Source: Acholoe squamosa
Taxonomy: Eukaryota; Annelida; Polychaeta; Phyllodocida; Polynoidae
Assembly: GCA_949317995.1 (NCBI GenBank)
Contig: OX439037.1
Coordinates: 50,378,080 to 50,442,079, forward strand
DNA: 64,000 nt
Direction of reading: 5' to 3'
The position numbers were made by a program, and so were the translations under genes. Below, in pieces: positions 33,451 to 45,940 of the stretch. Below the pieces are notes generated by a model. It searched no databases. It saw nothing but the letters and a program-made list of their open reading frames with translations, and was not told the origin of the DNA. Numbering within the stretch: position 1 is the first letter of the stretch; every line of letters starts with the position of its first letter.

Positions 33451-34799
33451 AGGCCAAGTGTTATCGCCAAGGCTCTTTGCATACATATAGGCGACACGAC
33501 ACACAGTAAAGCTGCTCTGATGTGGTTGATTATTCTGACAGGGAATGATAACCGTTTTGAGTCATCGTCCACACTCCGGGTTTATGAAGGAATAACCATG
33601 AAAGTGGCTGTATGGCTGGGGTTCTTATCTGTTTGGTCTATAAAACAATGTAATCTTGATAGACCCTTCCAGTACTCTACTTGTGTATCATACCTATTTT
33701 TAGACTAAGTCGCGTGGGGGGGGGGTGGGGCTTTCTCCCATTTTCTTAACCAAAGGTTAATTTTCATTATTCAACTGCAATAGAACCAAGACCCGGGAGG
33801 CAAGAGCATCTGCGTAACAGGTGAATATGGACGGTGGAATATAATCCCTGTGTCCAGTGGGATCCAAACCCAGGACCAGGTATGGATTAGCAATACACCT
33901 TGAGGTCCAATGAAGTACCATAGTATATGTATAGTGAAGGGCCCATACCTACAAATGACTTTGCGAATAATATTAATGATGGATGGAGTGATGTGTAAAC
34001 GTCTCTGGTATAAGGCAGTGTGTATAGCACGTCGGTATTGCAATCAATATAAGATGGGTCCCGATTCCCATCGACTCTTTTTGTTATGAATGTTTTCTCT
34101 TTATTTCAAAGACCTCATTTGATTCACTTTTATTTTTCCCATCAAAGAGCACTTAATCTTAGGCATATTTCATACTTATACAGTTAGATAGTCTGTAAAT
34201 TATATTCAATAGCTACTTCGCAATCCAGAGGAGTATTTGACGCCACATACATGGTGTTCCTGACAACTCAGCCCCTCTATCTATTGGGCCATGGATGTCT
34301 GCGGACTGTACGCACAGAGGTCTATTTAAATATGCAGAGAAAATGAATGGAGTAAAAAAAGGAGTCTAGGCTTGCCTTCAGAATGGCTCCCCTGTCTGAC
34401 GCCAAATCTACCACAGACAACAGCGCTGCATCTGAGGCATGGCCATGGAGAGAACTAAGGAGCAACTATGTGTATGGATAACCCTTTTATGGTAGCGTAG
34501 TCCAACAATGTATCATGTCCTTCATGACTGCCTTAATGCCGAAATTATTCACCAAGACTGCACATTCGCCCATCATGTGTACCCTATGAGGTTGATACAA
34601 ACGGTCTGCGTGATAATTTGATGCAGCGCTGAAGAATAGTCTTTTCAGCACAGTAAAGGGACGTGGAGTTTAAAGCATAATGTGGTACATGTAGATGTAG
34701 GGTCCAAGCTGAGCTGTTTGGAATGTGCTGAGTGGCTGCTAAGGCTGTCAGCTAAAGTGTCGCTCCCCATTCGTTCCAGCTCCCCATTCGTTCCACGTT
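33451..34799. other. No gene recognised
   Basis: Nothing could be supported. Confidence 0.35.
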
Positions 34800-35165
34800 A
34801 CACGACCTATAGGTAGGTGTTCGTCAGACATACACGGAGAGGGTGAGGCCGGGATGAGCGGCTCTATGTGAGCAGCTCACTGGGAGACGTGACCAGCTAC
34901 TTCATGGGTTTCCTGTTCCGTATTGATGGGCCGTCATAAAGACCCACCTCTCCCGGCGCGGCCCGGGACGCTGGGCCGTGGGCGTCACGCCACTACTGGA
35001 CAGGAAGAAGACCCTATACGTGTTGTTTGCTGATTTGTACATGTACATAGATGTACTGACTGCAGGCCCCTCCACACACCCGCTGCTCTACTTCCCAACA
35101 ATATACACCTCCCATCCCGTGCCCATGGCACGGGATGGGCCGACGTCCTGTCGGGATAGCTAGAG
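34800..35165 (+). other. GC-rich island with open frames and a hairpin
   Basis: A CpG-containing stretch (notably 34945-35000) in AT-rich surroundings. The frame from 34937 to 35163 is open and protein-like (it includes GVTPLLDRKKTLYVLFADLY), and another frame at 34844-34936 is open too, but no family is recognised and the two differ in phase. CCCATCCCGTGCC and its exact complement flank CAT at 35111-35139, a 13-bp perfect stem. It could be a decayed exon, an exon cluster, or simply GC-rich DNA. Confidence 0.25.
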
Positions 35166-36182
35166 AACATCCCATCGCCAGCTATCATTATGCTGACACC
35201 TTAAACCTACATTATCAGACGCTAGTCCCCCCCCCCCCAGTCCAATCCCTTTGGTCCCCACCAACCAAGCTAGGGAAATTTACAATACATGTTAAAATGC
35301 CAAATCTGTATTGTGGAGAGTTGGAAACCACCATATTGCTGTATGTCTGCAATCAGCAGTCGTATATGACGGCCCTGGCACGTAGTGCCTAGTGGTACAT
35401 TATCTGATTATTCACAAAGCTGCACAGTAGTCACAACACACACAGAGAGAAGGGTATAAATCAGGCGAATACATTCCATAATCTGCAGGGGCTCTGTAAG
35501 ACTGCATATGGCCAACGGTACCGGAAAGCAATGTTAGATAGGTGAGGGCCAAGTTACATAAATGTAATAACCCTGCTAGGCAATTATGGTAAACAGGAAT
35601 TGTGTAACTAGACAAGCATGCTGTATTTGTTGTGGGTTGACTGATGTAAAAGTCAGGACAGATGACATAAAACAAGGTTCTGAGTTTACCACCGCAATGA
35701 ACAGTCCTCTGAAACAGATTGTAAGGTGCTGAAACTGTTCGAATCACTACTGATGGGCATAACTTATTGAATCGACATCGGCCGCTTGTTGATCATCTAG
35801 TTATTAATGATGACTCCATTTTACTAACAGCCTGAAACACTATACACCTCCATTTAGTGCATTGGTGTCCCCACAATGCATTCCCGGGTTTACATGCCAG
35901 CCTTCGTCTTTAATATACCCAAATGATAAGTCGGATTCAATAAAATGTATCTCAATTTATTCTGAATTACATGAATATCACCCGATATGCAGAATGTTAT
36001 CTGTTTTAGAGCGCTAATGACAGCATAGTCTTCTGTTGTCACGATGCTCCAATGTGCGAGTCAACTAACAAACACTGAATTGGAACAGTATGGTGTAACG
36101 TTAGGAATGCCTTTTTGATAAGAATTGCCTTTCATGCATCATGGTGGTCATAGGGCAGCGTTTCCTGTTGTTTACTTACTCA
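35166..36182. other. No gene recognised
   Basis: No feature could be supported. Confidence 0.35.
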
Positions 36183-38515
36183 CAGTAGAACTCACTGCTA
36201 TATACTACTCACAGTAGAACTCACTGCTATATACTACTCACAATAGAACTCACTGCTATATACTACTCACAGTAGAACCATACTGCTATATACTACTCAC
36301 AGTAGAACCACACTGCTATATACTACTCACAGTAGGACTTCACTGCTATATAATACTCACAGTAGAACTCACTGCTATATACTACTAACAGTAGAACCAC
36401 ACTGCTATATACAACTAACAGTAGAACCACACTGCTATATACTACTAATAGTAGATCCAAACTGCTATATACTACTCACAGTAGAACTCACTGCTATATA
36501 CTACTCACAGTAGAACCACACTGCTATATACTACTCACAGTAGAACTCACTGCTATATACTACTCACAGTAGAACCATACTGCTATATACTACTCACAGT
36601 AGGACTTCACTGCTATATACTACTCACAGTAGAACTCACTGCTATATACTACTAACAGTAGAACCACACTGCTATATACTACTCACAGTAGAACCACACT
36701 GCTATACACTACTAACAGTAGAACCACACTGCTATATACTACTCACAATAGAACCACACTGTAAAATACTACTCACAATAGAACCACACTGCTATATACT
36801 ACTCACAGTAGAACTCACTGCTATATACTACTCACAGTAGAACTCACTGCTATATACTACTCACAGTAGAACTCACTGCTATATACTACTAATAGTAGAA
36901 CCATACTGCTATATACTACTCACAGTAGAACTCACTGCTATATACTACTCACAGTAGAACCATACTGCTATATACTACTCATAGTAGAACCATACTGCTA
37001 TATACTACTCACAGTAGAACTCACTGCTATATACTACTCACAGTAGAACCATACTGCTATATACTACTCACAGTAGAACTCACTGCTATATACTACTAAC
37101 AGTAGAACCATACTGCTATATACTACTCACAGTAGAACTCACTGCTATATACTATTAATAGTAGAACCATACTGCTATATACTACTCACAGTAGGACTTC
37201 ACTGCTATAAACTACTCACAGTAGAACCACACTGTAAAATACTACTCACAGTAGAACCATACTGCTATATACTACTCACAGTAGAACTCACTGCTATATA
37301 TTACTCACAGTAGAACCACACTGCTATATACTACTCACAGTAGAACTCACTGCTATATACTACTCACAGTAGGACTTCACTGCTATATACTACTCACAGT
37401 AGAACTTACTGCTATATACTTCTCACAGTAGAACCATACTGCTATATACTACTCACAGTAGAACCACACTGCTATATACTACTCACAGTAGGACTCACTG
37501 CTATATACTACTCACAGTAGAACCATACTGCTATATACTACTCACAGTAGAACCACACTGCTATATACTACTCACAGTAAGAATCACTGCTATATACTAC
37601 TAACAGTAGAACCATACTGCTATATACTACTCACAGTAGAACTCACTGCTATATACTACTAACAGTAGAACCATACTGCTATATACTACTCACAGTAGAA
37701 CTCACTGCTATATACTACTAATAGTAGAACCATACTGCTATATACTACTCACAGTAGAACTCACTGCTATATACTACTAACAGTAGAACCATACTGCTAT
37801 ATACTACTCACAGTAGAACTCACTGCTATATACTACTAATAGTAGAACCATACTGCTATATACTACTCACAGTAGAACTCACTGCTATATACTACTAACA
37901 GTAGAACCATACTGCTATATACTACTCACAGTAGAACTCACTGCTATATACTACTAACAGTAGAACCATACTGCTATATACTACTCACAGTAGAACTCAC
38001 TGCTATATACTACTAATAGTAGAACCATACTGCTATATACTACTCACAGTAGAACTCACTGCTATATACTACTAATAGTAGAACCATACTGCTATATACT
38101 ACTCACAGTAGAACTCATTGCTATATACTATTAATAGTAGAACCATACTGCTATATACTACTCACAGTAGAACTCACTGCTATATACTACTAACAGTAGA
38201 ACCATACTGCTATATACTACTCACAGTAGAACTCACTGCTATATACTACTCACAGTAGGACTTCACTGCTATATACTACTCACAGTAGAACCACACTGTA
38301 AAATACTACTCACAGTAGAACCATACTGCTATATACTACTCACAGTAGAACTCACTGCTATATACTACTCACAGTAGGACTTCACTGCTATATACTACTC
38401 ACAGTAGAACTCACTGCTATATACTACTCACAGTAGACCTCACTGCTATATACTACTCACAGTAGAACCTCACTGCTATATACTACTCACAGTAGAACCG
38501 CACTGCTGTATTTCT
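36183..38515 (+). repeat. 29/30-bp satellite array, about 79 units
   Basis: Tandem units of 29 or 30 bases: CTCACTGCTATA (or CCATACTG, CCACACTG, TTCACTG variants), TACTACT, then CACAGTAGAA. Each unit contains the inverted repeat CTACT-CAC-AGTAG. From about 37576 to 38225 units alternate between a CTCACTG/AACAGTAG form and a CCATACTG/CACAGTAG form, giving a 59-bp higher-order dimer of about 11 copies. Some units read ACTGTAAAATAC. Diverged units persist at 39150-39345. Confidence 0.95.
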
Positions 38516-38559
38516 AATATTAGAGCTTTTTTGCTGGCCGATGATATACGTATTTGAAG

Positions 38560-38945
38560 TATTATACACACGAGCAGGTCGTGGGTATAAGTACCCACTA
38601 TACACACGACCATCTAAGAAACAGGACAGATGTGCAGATAACGGTCACTTAAACACACCCGGCTGTGTGTATAACTAGCCACTATACACACAACCATCTG
38701 AGAAACAGGACCATACAATTATCTTGGTAACAGAACACAATACTATTATCTGAGAAACAGGACCATATAATTCTAAGATAATCTTTGTTACGGGACAACA
38801 TGCTACAATAGGACATTTTCTAGAATATGAGAAACGTGACAATCAATTGTCCTGTTTCTAAGATTAGTTTTTTTTTGTGTGTATAATATACGATATATGC
38901 ACAACCTCCTCGTGCATATATCACAGGCATTTTTGGCCACATCAC
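38560..38945. repeat. Direct and inverted repeats of CACACGACCATCT / GAAACAGGAC
   Basis: CACTATACACACRACCATCT with YGAGAAACAGGAC recurs at about 38606 and 38677; GAGAAACAGGACCATA recurs at 38699 and 38752; GTCCTGTTTCTAAGAT at 38848 is inverted. Probably nested or decayed foldback elements between the satellite and its outlying units. Confidence 0.5.
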
Positions 38946-38951
38946 TCACAT

Positions 38952-39039
38952 CCAGTGGGTACAGAACATTGCTGAAATAACGTTTATCTATCATGATCAA
39001 CATTATTATAACATTGGTTCAACATTCTGTGCCCACTGG
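38952..39039. mobile_element. 88-bp CCAGTGGG TIR element
   Basis: CCAGTGGGTACAGAACATTG and the inverted end CAACATTCTGTGCCCACTGG bracket 88 bp of AT-rich DNA with ATAACGTT and AACATT words. It is a very short MITE of a type seen in many invertebrates; superfamily unassigned. Confidence 0.7.
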
Positions 39040-39059
39040 ACAGTAGATCGCTGTTGAAA

Positions 39060-39120
39060 TACTAGTCACTGCCATGGATATGACCCTAGCTGTCGAAATG
39101 GCATAAAACATCCACTTACC
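39060..39120 (+). repeat. SINE tail fragment
   Basis: GCCATGGATATGACCCTAGC then TGTCGAAATGGCATAAAACA matches the tail module at 14310-14350; the terminal repeat here is (CTTAC)n-like. Confidence 0.6.
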
Positions 39121-39149
39121 TACCTACACACTGTTATATTACTGAAAGC

Positions 39150-39345
39150 GGAATTTCACTGTTATTACTGACGATAGGACCTCAATGCTGCTATACTACT
39201 CACAGTAGATCCTTATCACTATACTACTCATAGTGCAGTAGTGGATCCAGGATTCTGAATGCAGGGGGCAAGCCCCCTATTTTTGAGCAGAATGATCACA
39301 CTTAAACCTCACTGTGGTCACTCACAGTAGAACTATACTGCTATG
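39150..39345 (+). repeat. Outlying diverged satellite units
   Basis: Units such as CTGCTATACTACTCACAGTA (39187-39206) and CACTATACTACTCATAG (39217-39233) belong to the 36183-38515 array but are diverged and irregularly spaced. They imply the array once extended here before other sequence inserted. Confidence 0.65.
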
Positions 39346-39554
39346 TTGCACCCAGTGAGAAAATGTACCCCATCTGATCACCTGTGTGGCCACTGCCATC
39401 AGTAGGAAGCTTTAAGCAGTCAGAATACTGGACTGTTTGATGGCGATTTGTAAAACAGGTCGGTTTGTGCTGGTCTTTTGGAAACTCAGTATCTGAGACT
39501 TACCTTGGGACTGTTTTAGCACAGGGTCAGCTTAAATCATGCTACTCCCACAGT

Positions 39555-39665
39555 TGTACGTAAGTCCCGGGGCGGCGTGCGGCGCGGCAGGAGCACGTGA
39601 GGAGGAGCAGTGAGGAGCTGGGTGGTCCCACACCGTAGTAGGCTGCAGACACGTATAGGTGAGTG
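39555..39665 (+). promoter_or_regulatory. GC-rich promoter/first-exon candidate
   Basis: A CpG-dense stretch (CCCGGGGCGGCGTGCGGCGC) with a CACGTG E-box near 39594 ends at CGTATAG followed by donor GTGAGTG (exon end 39658). It stands out from the AT-rich neighbourhood. It resembles a vertebrate- or mollusc-style CpG promoter with a non-coding first exon. No downstream coding exon was identified in the window; a (GCG)n stretch follows at 39792-39809. Confidence 0.3.
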
Positions 39666-39809
39666 TACAGCTCACGACTGCTTCTTATTATCAACTATTA
39701 CCACCAACACTGCAAAAGTCAACCTGAGCTTACAACTGAGGCTGTGTTAGAAAGCTTGTAAAGCACTCATGTACGGCTGTAGTGGGCGGTTTGCGGCGGC
39801 GGCGGCGGC

Positions 39810-41956
39810 TACTGCAGGACGTGTTGGATGCTGGTATATGCTGTAGGGCTGGCTGGTTGCTGGTAGAGGAAGCGGTTCACAGAGCGGCGGTTGTCACGGC
39901 AAGATGCTCACTGCACAACCAAGGTGTGTGTGTTAATATGCCTGTCCCATCTACCCCTGCTGCCATCACAACCCACCCACTCCCTCCCACACACTCCCCC
40001 GCACCAGCGCCACACTACAGGACAACCACAACTTAGCTGACCAATGGTAGACCGGCCTTTCTGCTCAGACCACGCCCTCCTCCCTTGAGTCACAGAACCA
40101 CCCATAGATAACCCTCGATTCGTTCAGTGTAGGGTTCTTCTGCTGTCCCACTCGGCACCTTGCAAACACTGCCCTCCACCCCAACATAAGGCCCAAAAGA
40201 AATTTCATATGTTTCAAGTAACATGACTCAAAGACCAAGGGTCAGTAGGTCGGATAGAAATGTATGTACAGATCTAAGAAAATCTATTTGATTCTTTCAA
40301 TTCACCTTAAGAACATTAAAAACATAAAAGAAGTGCGAAAAATATGCAAGAGATATGCCTAATGACGGAGCTATTAAGTGTAAACCCAACGATTCTATTC
40401 ATGAACAATTGATGAAAAATTCTTAAAAATACGAAAACGTTCTCTAAAATCCTCAAAACAAAGGAAAAGGTGTAGGGTCGGACCGATTTTGCTAGGGTCG
40501 GTCGGGTGACTGGAAACAAACCTGTTTTTATTTGGCCTAACATCCTACGTCTGGAGCTACCATTCGCTCCCAGTGTTATATATCGCTCATAACCATGTCG
40601 CCGTACAATAACGCCCATATGATTGAGTTCTATAACCATGTTATACAACAAGCTGTATGCAATACATTAAACGTGTGAGGTCCTCTGTTCTCCTTGCCCA
40701 TTGTGGTATACGGAGGTTGCAGGTTCTTAAGTAGCACCATTGCACGATCGACCTTGTAAGATAAGCACTGATACCAGGCGATATGATACATAATGCACCC
40801 TCAAAAGTATGCACTGAATGAAGGGAATTATCTCAGTAGTCAATAATGTATCCCGCTACGTCGGTATATGTAGTGCAGCAGTTCGAAAGCTAGTCCACCA
40901 GAAGGCTTGGTTCCCGGTCACCTACCTCAGCCAAAGAGGGCCGACCTCAGAACTTTTGAAGGAAATTTTCTTAGATATTTCATTTTTTTTTATAGTTTTT
41001 TTCATAACTGTTCTTTTCATATTTGTAATTCTCTTTGTGTCCAAATAAAGAATCGAGTATTTCAACTCAAGATTTCTAGGAATTGACTGGTATAATAGAT
41101 TAAATGCATTACAAATGTTTGTGTAAATACTGACATTTGTCAAGTTATAAGACGTCTGTCTACTTCTATGATTTTCTGTTTGTTCCCATAAAAAGAAAAA
41201 ATGACCTGTTTTATAGCATTATTCAATTGAACATTACAATAATCTAATAAACACGTCCAAAAGAAACCTGTGAGGGTTATTAGTAAGATTCAACATTTTG
41301 GCCAAAATATATGATTTGAGCGCGGAGGTTGTTATTTTTTTTAGAGAACGTACTTTTGTCACAGACTCTGCTAGGATTTGAAACCTGAGTCTTAAAATGT
41401 GAAAATCCACTGCCATATAGCATGAATTTAACGCATCAAACTTTGGCTTTTGTAAAACCTTGAAATGGGTCTTTAGAATTACAATATTTGGATTAAGGTT
41501 GGCTAACCAGAATCACTAGAGAAAGTGGCCACTCAATAGAACCCCTTCCCTTCATGCAACAAAAGATATTGTAGTGGTTTTATATACTAAACACGGCTAG
41601 TAACACCCGGCCTTTATGCAACAGAACATAAATATGGTAGTCTGATATACCAGGCAAAGGTACAGGATCAGCTATATCAGTCATATCTCTTGCAATATAC
41701 AGAGAGGCACATAAATCAGAACAGAGTGCTAAATTGCAGAAAATTACAGGAACATATTGCTCAAAATCAAATTGATGTAACTATTTTAATTTATAGTAAT
41801 ACAATTATCAACTTTATATGAAATGGTGCTGTTTTGTAGGACATCATAACCTCTAAGTATTTATGATAAAAAAAGCAAAAAAGCAAAAAGAAATGAGAAG
41901 AAACTAAATAAAGAAAGCAAAAACAATTAAGGGGATTCAGCCACGTGCACCTGAGG
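39810..41956. other. No gene recognised
   Basis: C-rich CCACCCACTCCC DNA near 39960-40030 lies beside the GC-rich island. The rest is AT-rich with no feature that could be supported. Confidence 0.35.

Positions 41957-41959
<3 letters not shown>

Positions 41960-42033
<74 letters not shown>
41960..42033. repeat. (TA)n microsatellite ending the DIRS-like element
   Basis: About 36 TA units directly interrupt the RNase H region of the DIRS-like element on minus. Homology to the element cannot be followed beyond it. Confidence 0.95.
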
Positions 42034-42037
<4 letters not shown>

Positions 42038-43220
42038 TTGTAGAACCAGACACCATAGAGCCAGTCTCCCATGTGGTAGGCCCAAAATCCCCGGGACGAT
42101 GAGTCACATGAAATAACAGCAGAAGGAGTCTTGGGGCACAAAATTCTGGCCTTGCCGTTAAAGACTCCCACAAAGGCTATCCACCACCTTAAGTCTGCTC
42201 TGAACTGATCATTTAGTCTTTCTCAATGGTGTGCCTCCTTGACGCTATTGGTTAAGTTAATCACCCTGTGACTGAAGGTACAGCCACCCCGAACCACTGT
42301 GGAACAATGGCCGAGGATGCCTGCCAGCTGCTGGAGTTCGTGTTTACTGGCCGTCCACTTCGAAGCAAAGTCATACAAGGTCTGGTAAAGCATAAGCAAA
42401 TTTTCACTTGGTAGGCTAATTTCCATTGCTTGGCTGTCGATCATGATACCGAGGCAGACTGCTCGCTGGGATGGACAAGTGACTTTGGGCCAATTTATAT
42501 GGAAACCCATACTCCTCACCACTGTAACGAGGACACTTTGAACATAAGCACATTGATCATAAGTGGGTCCCATAACTGTCAAGTCATCGATATAGCTAGA
42601 AACCTGGTAGAGTCCTTGGTGATGCATACACCTGACAATGTACTCTCCCTTTTGTGTGAACAGATATGGTGCACACTTGAGACCGAAGGAAAGGACTCTG
42701 TCTTCAAATATTTGCTCACCCTCTCCCAGTTCCATCTAAAGCATTGGTAAGAACCATTGGCTTTATCAATGTTCACACACCTATAGGCTTGGGACAAGTC
42801 AATAGAACAGATGTAGTCATAGGGATTGAGTATTTCCGTGAGATAATCTACACCTTTATATGTGAATGTGTCACAGGTATGATCCATGAAGTTGTTTATG
42901 GACCTGATCAAAGGTCTTTGACAGTCAGTGATTGGTCTGAGGGTGCCATCATTTTTCTTGATTGCATCCAGACTATGAATGCACCTAGGTGAGTCATTAG
43001 CTAAGGTGACCTTGCCCTCCTTTAACTCTCTCACAATTGTGTCACTCATTTCTACTCTGAATTGATCATCAAGAATACTGGAGTAGTTACTGCAATCATA
43101 GGAGTCTATGTGGGTGTTGTCTACTATAGTGAACCCACTGTGAACACCGGCTAAAACAAAATCATCTTGAACACACATATAGCCCTTGTATCTGTAGAAT
43201 TCTGCAGCTAACCTACAAGG
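42033..43220 (-). pseudogene. DIRS-like reverse transcriptase-RNase H
   Basis: The N-terminal part (DDFVLAGVHSGFTIVD near 43155-43108) and thumb-proximal CIHSLDAIKKNDGTLRPITD are followed by motif A CSIDLSQAYRCV. A phase change near 42740 leads to motif B LSFGLKCAPYLFT and catalytic YIDDLTVMG. A TGA at 42223-42225 interrupts just before a run that reads ADLRWWIAFVGVFNGKA and an RNase H-like ISCDSSSRGFWAYHMGDWLY. The protein would copy the element's RNA and degrade the template. It is plainly inactive; a second, shorter RT piece lies at 54669-54905. Confidence 0.75.
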
Positions 43221-43857
43221 ACTAAGCTAAGCACGGACAGGTCTGATTTTGTGCTCGCACAGTCTCTGTAAACTACTATTGGTTCAGTGACACTCGGTAT
43301 GTATACAAGGCATACAGGTGTGTTACCACACACTGGAACAGTATCTGCTACATCTATGACAACAACATTGCTAACACAAGTATCAGGATTACATACACTG
43401 CTAGTAGGGTAGCCATCACTGGCGGGTGACACACCGTCACCCACAGGTGACAGACCAACATTGACATAATCACAACATACATGGTCAGAGAAGACATTTT
43501 GTGCATCAACATATTTATGGCTGTCACCCGCTGGCAACAGTCCCGTATCCTTAACACTGTCATCACACATTGAACCTTTGGCATAGACAGTAGGGGCACA
43601 TACATCAACATTTTGTACAAATGTGGCAGCTTGAGTACAAATATCAATATTGGGTGTAGACAGGGTAAATTTCTGAACACAGGGTACATTGACACCGGGA
43701 ACGCATTCATTGATACCGGGAACATGTTCAATGACACCGGGAACACAAACTACAGGTGGTGGATGGTTAATATTGTCAACAAAGAAGACATCTAGGCCTG
43801 GATTCGGAGTTTTTGGATCAATTTGAACAACCCCGATATCCTTCCCCCTAAATCAGG
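43208..43857 (-). pseudogene. Linker region of DIRS-like ORF2
   Basis: One frame is open for about 215 codons and is rich in Val, Cys, Asp and Pro with short internal repeats (VPGVIEHVPGINECVPGVNV). No domain is recognised. It lies between gag and RT, where protease-less DIRS elements have a variable N-terminal extension, and runs out of phase with the RT at about 43215. Confidence 0.5.
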
Positions 43858-43911
43858 CTGGATTTAATCGATTCTGGCATCTCCCCCATTCACCTGTAAT
43901 TTGATGATATT

Positions 43912-44901
43912 TTAATTTACCTTAGCTTTAGCAAGCATCTCTCCGTTCGACCATCGCCATCTTGGATTTGATGAAGACGACAATGTCATGTTGGGAGCGC
44001 AATCATTTCTAACAAAATCTGGTGAATTAATGGAACCATTCGATTCAACAACACTTAATCCTAAACAGGATGAAGGAATATGACAGTTATTTGGGTTATG
44101 CAAATGAGGCCAGAGGCACCGACGGGGGACGCTCGCCATAATTCCGCCCAGTAACTCACCGGTGGCGTTGACCGAGGGGCGCTGATGGGGGATTCCAGTC
44201 ACGCAGACGATTTTGCTGCCGCCGCCCGTTTGACGTTGGTGCAGGCTTTCATCTTGTGGGATCGAGGCATCCCAGCAGTGGTAACAGACATGTTTCTGCT
44301 GGCAGTCATCCCCTGATTTGCATTTGAAGTTATTGTACCTCTAACAGGGCATGGTGGGGTCAGGTTCAAATCTGGATTTATTCCTCTTCTTTTTGGAACC
44401 CCCACCCTGGGCCCCACCCTGGGTGGAGGAGGAGGTAGTAGTAGGCTTGTGTACCAGGTGTAAGTTGATTATCTCCTCATCCTCAACTCCATAATCATAG
44501 CAACGCAGCTGATCTTCTTCTTCTTCTCCTTCTCCTTCTCCTTCTCCTTCTCCTCCTCCTCCTCCTCCTCTTCCTCCTCCTCCTTCTCCGCCTCTGCCTC
44601 CGCCTCTGCCTCTGCCTCTGCCTCCGCCTCCGCCTTTGATGGATGAAAACTCATTGGCCAGGCCTGTAAGCTGTTGCTGTTGGGACTCCAGGCAGCCCTG
44701 GAGAGCCTGAAAGTCAGATTCCTCCTCCTGCTCTGAACCTGAGTCAGTGTCACCCTGACCAGGTGGGGTGGTGACTTTCTGTAGGAGTGCCTGCTGGCTC
44801 ATAGATAGGTTAGCTGGGTTAAAGTTATACTTCTTGCCTGTGGGGGGCACATGCTTGTACCCACATGTCCTACAGTTCCTGGGGGAGCCTTTTGGTGGCA
44901 T
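43912..44901 (-). pseudogene. DIRS-like gag, one stop, microsatellite-replaced centre
   Basis: Start MPPKGSPRNCRTCGYK at 44901; then a Gln-rich segment (ESQQQQLTGLANEF) matching the plus copy at 62461. A GGA/GAA-type repeat (about 44515-44640) then stands where the plus copy has roughly 430 bp of gag. It resumes at QLRCYDYG, then a TAG at 44341-44343, after which the same frame continues through a CCCH-type zinc finger (CKSGDDCQQKHVCYHC) to 43912. Gag would package element RNA. The finger and the YD motif fit DIRS-like gag proteins. Confidence 0.7.
44515..44640 (-). repeat. Purine microsatellite inside gag
   Basis: On plus it reads as repeated TTC, CTC and TCC triplets with GCCTCTGCCTCC units at the distal part. 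On minus it encodes Gly/Arg/Glu strings in the gag frame. The reading frame is preserved across it. Confidence 0.9.
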
Positions 44902-45125
44902 GGTACTCCAGTTTCCCAGGGAAATTCCCAGAGAAACCCCAGAAAAAATTGGGGACCAACCAAACAATATGGTTGCCTCCTTGTGTGTGTGGTGGCTACC
45001 TGGGGTGGGGGACAGGTGACCTAGATGAGACTATGCAGGCCGGCCCCCTATGTGAGTCCCAGGGTAGTACACATATATATAGTAGCAGAACCGCTACACA
45101 TATATACAGTTATGATAACTAGTAG

Positions 45126-45940
45126 GCCTACCGAGATATTTATAACACCCTTACTGCATAATATCGGTATTAATTTGACAAATTTGTCAACAAAAGCATT
45201 GCCCTTTGTAGTGCTGAGGAGGAACGGGTGAAAACATCACACTACATCCGGTATTTCCAATGTTATGGTCTGCCATGAGAGCCACGCCCAATTATAACAC
45301 TGTTGGTGTTTGTAGTTTGAATGAGTGTTAACTTAATCACTGGTCATCACAGCCTCATGATTCTCATATCAGTGTAACATGCTCACATCTTTGTAACTCA
45401 GACCCGAGTAGGTTGCCATTATAGACGTAATGTCCCGTAAGTCATTACATGCTCATGTGGATGCAAATTGTGCCAGAAGGACTGTAAAGACAGGGGTGTC
45501 CAAATGATGCCTCTAGATACATGTAGATTTATACCCTTGGAGGTTCCAGCGTCAGGAAGGCAGATAGGGAATGGCAGAAGGTGTCCACTGGATTATCCAT
45601 CCTGACTCAGACAAGTGCTCCTACATGGCAGACAAAATAGCTAGTTTCAAGATTTTAAGCCGTAATATTACATGTATGTAATAATGATAATAATGAAAAA
45701 AGCCCTAGTAATACATGTATGTAATAATGATAAAAATGGAAAAGGTCTCTTTGTTGGCATGGGGGCTCCCACCCTACTTGAGAAAAAACAGAATTTTAAA
45801 AATTTAAAGCATTTCTTTTTTTCTCAATTTAATAGGGATAAATCACCCGAAGTGCATGATTTTACCTTGGTACAACTATTCATCAGACGATCATGAAACG
45901 TCACACTTCAAACCCTCATGTATTCCTCTTAGTTCTAACA
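45126..45940. other. No gene recognised
   Basis: AT-rich; a duplicated ACATGTATGTAATAATGATA at 45670 and 45713 is the only structure seen. Confidence 0.35.

Larger units (their letters stand above)
42033..45125 (-). mobile_element. DIRS-like retrotransposon, decayed
   Basis: In minus order: a leader (45125-44902) shared with 62140-62460, gag (44901-43912), a Cys/Val/Pro-rich linker (about 43857-43208), reverse transcriptase (43220-42226) and part of RNase H (42222-42033). It is broken by a stop in gag, a phase change before and inside RT, a stop before RNase H, and a (TA)n microsatellite. DIRS elements carry a tyrosine recombinase in place of an integrase; that part is absent here. Assignment rests on the gag and RT motif style. 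Confidence 0.7.

Noticed and set aside
36183..38515. CRISPR-like array
   Set aside because: Units are contiguous, with no unique spacers, in a eukaryotic setting; this is a satellite.
39782..40036. Arg-rich frame after the GC-rich island
   Set aside because: There is no ATG start, and the Arg run is a (GCG)n trinucleotide repeat.
42033..45125. Assignment of the minus element to Gypsy or BEL
   Set aside because: No protease or integrase and no LTRs were seen; the gag CCCH finger and the RT style fit DIRS-like elements better.
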